Shown in pieces: positions 57,923 through 64,000 of a stretch of 64,000 nucleotides of DNA; the stretch's first letter is position 1; every line of letters begins with the position of its first letter. Under the pieces are notes generated by a model, which made no database searches, was not told where the DNA came from, and was given only the letters and a program-made list of their open reading frames with translations. The DNA comes from Bemisia tabaci (lineage: Eukaryota; Arthropoda; Insecta; Hemiptera; Aleyrodidae), in assembly GCF_918797505.1 (NCBI RefSeq), contig NC_092794.1, positions 31,362,122 to 31,426,121 on the forward strand, in the 5' to 3' direction. The position numbers were made by a program, and so were the translations under genes.

Positions 57923-59826
57923 TAGTTCGTACTTATGAAATGGAAACTAATGATTTTGTAAAGCAACAAAGCATCAATGACTCAGACGAATTTTACACGA
58001 AGTTAGTTTTAATGTACACACATAAAAAAAAGGGACATTTAAATGACACGAATACAGACTAAAAGTACGTATAATCCCATAACGCAGAGCTGATTGTAGG
58101 AGAATATTTGCATCGGAAAATCGTAACAATTTTCCCCTAGATGTCTTCCGTTACGGGAACATATTTATTGAAAACGGCGACTTTTTCAACAGTCCTATTT
58201 TTATCTACAACATCTAAGTAGTGCCCTTCATAATCATTTAATTTTGGCCCATGGCCAGAAAAAGGTTCGGAAATTAAAGTGATTTTGACGAAAATGCTAA
58301 AGTAATAAATTTAGGCATTTTTTTTACTTCTTCCAACTCTGTGAAGAAACACTCCTCCTCCAGTCAATCTATTTTTTGACTACTCTCTCGCAAGGTACAT
58401 TTACAGAAGGTGTGCTCCAGAATTAACAGTTCAGATTCGTGGTCTTTATTATTATAATGCTTATTTCGAAAAGCAATTATTACATTGTTTAATTCTACTG
58501 ACTTTCAACATCGATTATACTCTCGGCAAATTCTGCAGCAGCGTTTCAAACGTTGACTCAAATGATTCCAGCAGCAATCCGATGTCTAGGGATTTATCCC
58601 TAGATTTAGGGATTTTCCGGTATTTCCAGGGATTTAAGAATATCAGGAAATATAGGGGTTTTTTTGATAAGGTAAAGTTAGCAAAAAACGAATTGTTAAC
58701 CTCAATTTTAGCTTCGACAATCGAAAACATTTTTTCCTCTATATTTTGTAAGCCTTTTTGACAACACTATATTTTCCGCGTAAATAAGCCGAAAATAAAA
58801 CGATTGCGTCACTAGATCACTTGACAATCAACTACATTCAACAGTAAAAAAACAATAATAAAAACTCAACCAATATTCTTTCATTTTATTTGTCTGGATT
58901 AGCACTGCTTTCAAAAACAACAAAAATAAAACGAGCCAATCAGATTTAAATAATGCAAATTGATACATAGAATGAAGTCATGATTATTAGATAAAAATGA
59001 CGCTTTTTGCAAAATATAGAGATTTTTTACTTTCTTGGTATAATTGAGCAAATCTAGAGATTTAAGGATTTTTAGTGAAATTTAAGGATTTTTTTTTCCT
59101 TGCTAGGGACTTAACATCGGAACAAAGGCTCTTTCAGTTTCGTCCATAATGTCGAAATGGAACCTAATGCCGGACTTACTGTAACACCTCCATTCCTCAA
59201 TCCCAGAGAGGAATACGACTCTATTCTTAACTCAATACAAGTATACAAATTGGTAAGTGAGTGCTTTAGTCTCCTGAAAACAAAATTGCGAAACTTAAAA
59301 TTGGAGAAAAATGATAAGTAACTGAAAAATGGAACCAATTGATGCGATATGTCGCATGCCATTCTAACACAAAATATAGCGTCCATCGAATCACCTTAAG
59401 TAAATAAAATTCCCAAATTTTCAACTCTCAAATTATCAACTATCAACTAACTTTCAAACCATCAAATTTCAAACTATCAAAATTTCCAACAATGACAAAA
59501 ATGATTGTAATATACCTATAATGTAATGAAATACACACGCTCCAATTATTTAATTTGTATTACCTTTATGTTATGTACATACATTATACTGTTTTTATAA
59601 TAAATTTTGCCAACATGCTTTTCAACCATTCTACAACATTTCATTCCGACGTGGTAATAAAGACTTATAGGTAATGCCCCTAATACATTATAATTAATTA
59701 CAATAGTAATGCCGCATTATAATGTGGTATTATACATCGAAACGATTCATGTTCTACTAATTATTGATTATTGTGAGATGAATTCTGTTTTCTCTGATTG
59801 TATGTTTCATACGTGCGAAGCACGTA
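57923..59826. other. Unassigned AT-rich sequence including the split dispersed repeat
   Basis: No supported genes. It contains the second copy of the 56822-57060 repeat in two pieces and many short, domain-free ORFs. Confidence 0.45.
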
Positions 59827-60052
59827 CACTGAAAAAAAGATCTGTTGTAACAAACCAGAATTTCTGGTTGTATTTCGCAACCAGATTTTCCAGATGATTC
59901 AACCAGAATTACAGTTGACTCAACCAGACGTCTGGTTGACTCCACCAAATTCTAGTTGAGTCAAATGTAATTCTGGTTAAATCAACCGGAAAATCTGGTT
60001 GCGAAATACAACCAGAAATTCTGGATTGTGACAACAGAACTTTTTTTCAGTG
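59827..60052. mobile_element. Small MITE with CACTGAAAAAAAG ends and AACCAGAATTTCTGGTT motif
   Basis: 226 bp, TIR CACTGAAAAAAAG(A/T)TCTGTTGT-like, flanked by TA (59825-59826, 60053-60054). The interior is a series of AACCAGA/TCTGGTT motifs in both orientations, about ten in 200 bp, many alternating with TTGACTCAACC. Same terminus and layout as the 10-kb composite, with a different motif. Confidence 0.85.
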
Positions 60053-60499
60053 TACGGGTCACTAAAAACGTGGGTCGTACGGGTGGCTGATAAAATTGAT
60101 CTTCGATTGATGAGCTTTTGACCTTTGATGAACTTTTGATGAGCTAAGGAAATGGGTCCATCTGCATCTCATGGACAATACATAGTTGCCGTAATTAAGG
60201 TCATCCCGTAATTAAGGTGCCGCGATTTAAGTCATAGATTCTTCATCTAATTCTTGGTTCATTTCCAAAATGTCTGCTAAAGCTTTCATGCGCTTCTACT
60301 TGTATGCATGAATGAGCATATTGGGTATCCAACAAGCGGACACTTTTTTAAAATTCAGATGATTCTTGACAATATCGAACAGAAGTGAAAGAGCTGCGAT
60401 ACAACCATTACATCTAGCTCATCAAAAGTTATTCGAAGATCATTCAAAAACCTCTTTGACAAGTTACAAAAATTTTTCGTTAACAATAGTGTCACACGG

Positions 60500-60685
60500 T
60501 ACTAGGGATGGTTACTTTTTAACGAACCTTATATTTCCCTGACTCAGTCCTAAATTATAGAAGTATGCATTAATTTTCCAGCGATCCAAATAAAATCAGT
60601 GAATTAAAAGTTATACGCATATGTTATGAGATATTCCGATTTGTTTCCTGCAATATCGCCGCGCGAAGCGCGGGTTGACTGCTAG
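60500..60685 (+). mobile_element. Helitron 3' terminus
   Basis: The hairpin CCGCGCGAAGCGCGGG is followed by TTGACTG and CTAG|T (60682-60685). It abuts the right arm of the 55.7/60.7-kb inverted repeat precisely, indicating insertion there. The 5' end is not resolved, so the given start is arbitrary. Confidence 0.7.
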
Positions 60686-60686
60686 T

Positions 60687-60815
60687 ATTGAATATTTTCG
60701 GCAAACGATCTAATACACTTTGAGCCTATTCTCCAAACGTTTCAAACATGTTGACATACGTTTAAGAATGTACATTTCCGTCAATTATGAATAAGCTCCC
60801 CTCAGTTTCAGTAAT
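60687..60815. repeat. Right arm of the dispersed inverted repeat
   Basis: Inverted match of 55730-55862. Confidence 0.75.
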
Positions 60816-60860
60816 TATTTTTACCTAAATTTACCTAACGCCCCCCCCCCCCTCCCCTCA

Positions 60861-61871
60861 TTACTCTATATAAAGCTGCTGTTCCCACTCACTCTGCCCC
60901 CCCTAGATAAAAATTGGCCGAAGCGATTTCCTTTAAAATTGGTACACGCTTAGCTATTGTAATGAGGAGTTGATTAAAATTATTCCCATTCAAATCCGCT
61001 GCTTAGGACGCCCGCAAGAGCGAAAAGTTATTTCTCCATATAGTATTACATTGGAGATACGCGGTTGTTTACGTGCATCGCGCCGAACAGGTTCAATCCT
61101 GTTGCGTGACGTCACTGCCTTATAGACGAAATTTAAGGTTTTAGGAGGTATTTTTCGACGAATGTTTGTGGAATTTGGTAACCGGGGGTATTTTTCAACG
61201 GGGATCGCGAATTTTTGGTCGGATTTTCAAAATCTCAAAATCCAAGATGGCGGCCGTGGCCTAAAATGATAAGTCGGCTCCTGTTTGATCAATTTTCGTG
61301 AAACTCGGTATCCACAGGTATTTTTCGACGAGAAACTCGAATTTTTGGTCAGATTTTCAAAATTTCCAAATCCAATATGGCGGCCGTGGCCTAAAATGCT
61401 AAGTCGGCTCCTGTTTGATCGATTTTTGTGAAAGTCGGTATTACGGGGGTATATTTCGACGGGAAATTAGAATTTAAGGTGCGATTTTCAAAATTCAAAA
61501 ATCCAAGATGACGAGCGTGGTCTAAATTGCTATCTTGGCTTCCGATCCATCGATTTTTGTGAAATTCGGTATTAGGAGGTGTATTTCGACGGAACACTCG
61601 CATTTTTGGTCAGATTTTCAACATTTCCAAATCCAAGATGGCGGCCCCGCACGAAAACGCGGTCCGGACTCCTAGAACATCAATATCTGTAAAACTTGGT
61701 GAAAAAGAAGATTAAGACATAGATGTTGTCTCCTCATCAATGTTAAAAACTGTGCAGGGCGGTGGCGGCTCGCAGAGCGAGTCGCAAGTTCGTCGCGAAG
61801 CGTAGAACTGGGGTCCAGGGGCACTCCCCGGCTAGACGTGTCAGCTCGCAAAGCGAGCTAATCACGACTAG
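60861..61871 (+). mobile_element. Helitron copy H1 of a head-to-tail array
   Basis: It starts TTACTCTATATAAAGCTGC after an A. It ends AGCTCGCAAAGCGAGCT, then AATCACGA and CTAG (61868-61871). The next copy follows directly. No helicase ORF. It contains about four units of a minisatellite of about 130 bp. The exact 5' base (TTAC or TC) is uncertain. Confidence 0.85.
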
Positions 61872-63797
61872 TTACTCTATATAAAGCTGCTGTTCCCACT
61901 CACTCTGCCCCCCCTAGAGAAAAATTGGCCGAAGCGATTTCCTTTAAAATTGGTACACGCTTAGCTATTGTAATGAGGAGTTGATTAAAATTATTCCCAT
62001 TCAAATCCGCTGCCTCGGATGCCCGAAAGAGCGAAAAGTTATTTCTCCATATAGTATTACATTGGAGATACGCGGTTGTTTACGCGCATCGCACCGAACA
62101 GGTTCAATCCTGTTGCGTGACGTCACTGCCTTATAGACGAAATTTAAGGTTTTAGGAGGTATTTTTCGACGAATGTTTGTGGAAATTGGTAAGCGGGGGT
62201 ATTTTTCTCGGGGGATCTCGAATTTTTGGTCGGATTTTCAAAATCTCAAAATCCAAGATGGCGGCCGTGGCCTAAAATGCTAAGTCGGCTCCTGTTTGAT
62301 TGATTTTCGTGAAACTCGGTATCCAGGGGTATTTTTCGACGAGAAACTCGAATTTTTGGTCAGATTTTCAAAATTTCAAAATCCAAGATGGCGGCCGTGG
62401 CCTAAAATGCTCAGTCGGCTCCTGTTATATCGATTTTCGTGAAACTCGGTATCCAGGGGTATTTTTCGACAAGAAACTCGAATTTTTGGTCAGATTTTCA
62501 AAATTTCAAAATCCAAGATGGCGGCCGTGGCCTAAAATGCTCAGTCGGCTCCTGTTATATCGATTTTCGTGAAACTCGGTATCCGGGGGTATTTTTCGAC
62601 GAGAAACTCGAATTTTTGGTCAGATTTTCAAAATTTTCAAATCCAAAAGATGGCGGCCGTGGCCTAAAATGCTAAGTCGGCTCCTTTTTGATTGATTTTC
62701 GTGAAACTCGGTATCCAGGGGAATTTTTCGACAAGAAACTCGAATTTTTGGTCAGATTTTCAAAATATCCAAATCCAAGATGGCGGCCGTGGCCTAAAAT
62801 GCTCAGTCGGCTCCTGTTATATCGATTTTCGTGAAACTCGGTATCCGGGGGTATTTTTCGACGAGAAACTCGAATTTTTGGTCAGATTTTCAAAATTTTC
62901 AAATCCAAAAGATGGCGGCCGTGGCCTAAAATGCTACGTCGGCTCCTGTTCTATCGATTTTCGTGAAACTCGGTATCCTCGGGTATTTTTCGACGAGAAA
63001 CTCGAATTTTTGGTCAGATTTTCAAAATTTCCAAATCCAAGATGGCGGCCATGGCCTAAAATGCTAAGTGGGCTCCTGTTTGATCGATTTTTGTGAAACT
63101 CGGTGATCTAGGGTACTTTTCGACGGGGAACTCGAATTTTTGGTTAGATTTTCAAAATTTCAAAATCCAAGATGGCGGCCGTGGCCTAAAATGCTATATC
63201 GCTTCCGGATATCGATCGATTTTTGTGAAATTCGGTATTAGCGGGTATATTTCGACGGGAAATTAGAATTGAAGGTCTGGTTTTCAAAATTCAAAAATCC
63301 AAGATGACGAACGTTGTCTAAATTGCTATCTTGGCTTCCGATCCATCAATTTTTGTGAAATTCGGTATTAGGAGGTGTATTTCGACGGGAAATTAGAATT
63401 TTAGGTCCGATTTTCAAAATTCAAAAATCAAAAATGGCGAACATGGTCTAAATTGTTATCTCGGCTTCCGATCCATCGATTTTTGTGAAATTCGGTATTA
63501 GGAGGTGTATTTCGAAGGGAAATTAGAATTTTAGGTCCGAATTTCAACATTTCCAAATCCAAGATGGCGTCCCCGCACGAAAACGCGGTCCGGACTCCCA
63601 GAAAATCAATTTCTGTACAATTTGGTGAAAAAGAAGATTAAGACATAGAAGTTGTCTCCTCATCAATGTTAAAAACTGTGCGGGGCGGTGGCGGCTCGCG
63701 GAGCGAGTCGCAAGTTCGTCGCGAAGCGTAGAACTGGGGTCCAGGGGCACTCCCCGGCTAGACGTGTCAGCTCGCAAAGCGAGCTAATCACGACTAG
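61872..63797 (+). mobile_element. Helitron copy H2, expanded minisatellite
   Basis: The same 5' 300 bp and 3' 170 bp as H1, but about twice the length because the internal minisatellite has about ten or more units. The tail (GGCGGCTCGCGGAGCGAG...CTAG) ends at 63797 and is followed directly by H3. Confidence 0.88.
62200..63560. repeat. 130-bp minisatellite within Helitron H2
   Basis: The block CAAGATGGCGGCCGTGGCCT starts at 62255 and recurs at 62385 and 62515 (period 130), then near 62647 and onward with small indels. Each unit also has AAACTCGGTATCC, ATTTTTCGACGAGAAACTCG and TTTTTGGTCAGATTTTC. Frames read through units by chance; the period is not a multiple of three. Confidence 0.92.
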
Positions 63798-64000
63798 TTA
63801 CTCTATATAAAGCTGCTGTTCCCACTCACTCTGCCCCCCCTAGAGAAAAATTGGCCGAAGCGATTTCCTTTAAAATTGGTACACGCTTAGCTATTGTAAT
63901 GAGGAGTTGATTAAAATTATTCCCATTCAAATCCGCTGCCTCGGATGCCCGCAAGAGCGAAAAGTTATTTCTCCATATAGTCCAGTCAATAGGGGGTAAA
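63798..64000 (+). mobile_element. Helitron copy H3, 5' end (cut by window edge)
   Basis: Begins with the same TTACTCTATATAAAGCTGC leader immediately after the H2 CTAG terminus and matches H1/H2 to about 63981, then diverges. Confidence 0.8.

Noticed and set aside
62300..63096. Overlapping ORFs with repeated FRETRYPGVFF-like peptides
   Set aside because: They follow a 130-bp minisatellite whose period is not a multiple of three; the frames shift and there are no coding features.

Overview
This window is eukaryotic, almost certainly an insect nuclear genome. The evidence is a homeobox exon with consensus splice sites, Transib, hAT, Helitron, RTE-type LINE and Ty3/gypsy elements, tRNA- and 5S-derived sequences, AT-rich non-coding DNA and microsatellites. 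I cannot name the species from the sequence; a hemipteran would fit but is not shown. There are no operons or bacterial signals. Nearly all of the 64 kb is transposable element sequence, much of it nested. Host coding support is limited to one Prrx-like homeobox exon (19366-19535, +) and one weaker candidate terminal exon (52320-52436, +).

Layout. (1) 1-17.4 kb: one old RTE-type LINE on the minus strand, about 3 kb when intact, split by five later insertions at 412-1603, 2387-9211, 9529-10565, 10631-14567 and 15466-16862. In most cases, mentally removing an insert and one copy of its 2-bp target duplication restores the local reading frame. Several inserts are giant inverted-repeat elements with CCCTGGTA ends. 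(2) 17.5-20.7 kb: the least repetitive stretch, holding the homeobox exon. (3) 20.7-22.8 kb: two long hairpin elements with CAGGGTG ends and TA targets. (4) 22859-29597 and 29618-34134: two adjacent direct copies of one TIR element with ACAAGCGGG ends. Copy A carries a Helitron (23008-23873) and a Transib-type element (24237-25726); copy B preserves both empty sites. (5) 34.1-35.6 kb: a retrotransposon integrase fragment, a hAT MITE with a perfect 8-bp duplication, and a palindromic MITE. (6) 35821-46069: a roughly 10-kb composite bounded by CACTGAAAAAAA ends. It contains a 2.55-kb TTAA-flanked hairpin (37740-40290) and an almost complete gypsy retrotransposon (41093-45931, minus strand, 260-bp LTRs). 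(7) 46.4-47.65 kb: a second gypsy-type gag fragment interrupted by a hAT MITE with a perfect 8-bp duplication. (8) 48-60.8 kb: mostly unassigned AT-rich sequence with a microsatellite, Helitron tails, hairpins, GC-homopolymer arrays and dispersed repeats. (9) 60861-64000: a head-to-tail Helitron array with an internal minisatellite of about 130 bp.

The most notable system is a set of elements (CCCTGGTA and CACTGAAA ends, 2-bp target duplications) in which each element carries its own short motif, repeated many times in both orientations just inside its ends. The layout resembles CACTA/CMC-type transposons with subterminal transposase-binding repeats. The motif is different in every element, while the terminal few bases are shared. 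I see no transposase gene in any of them.
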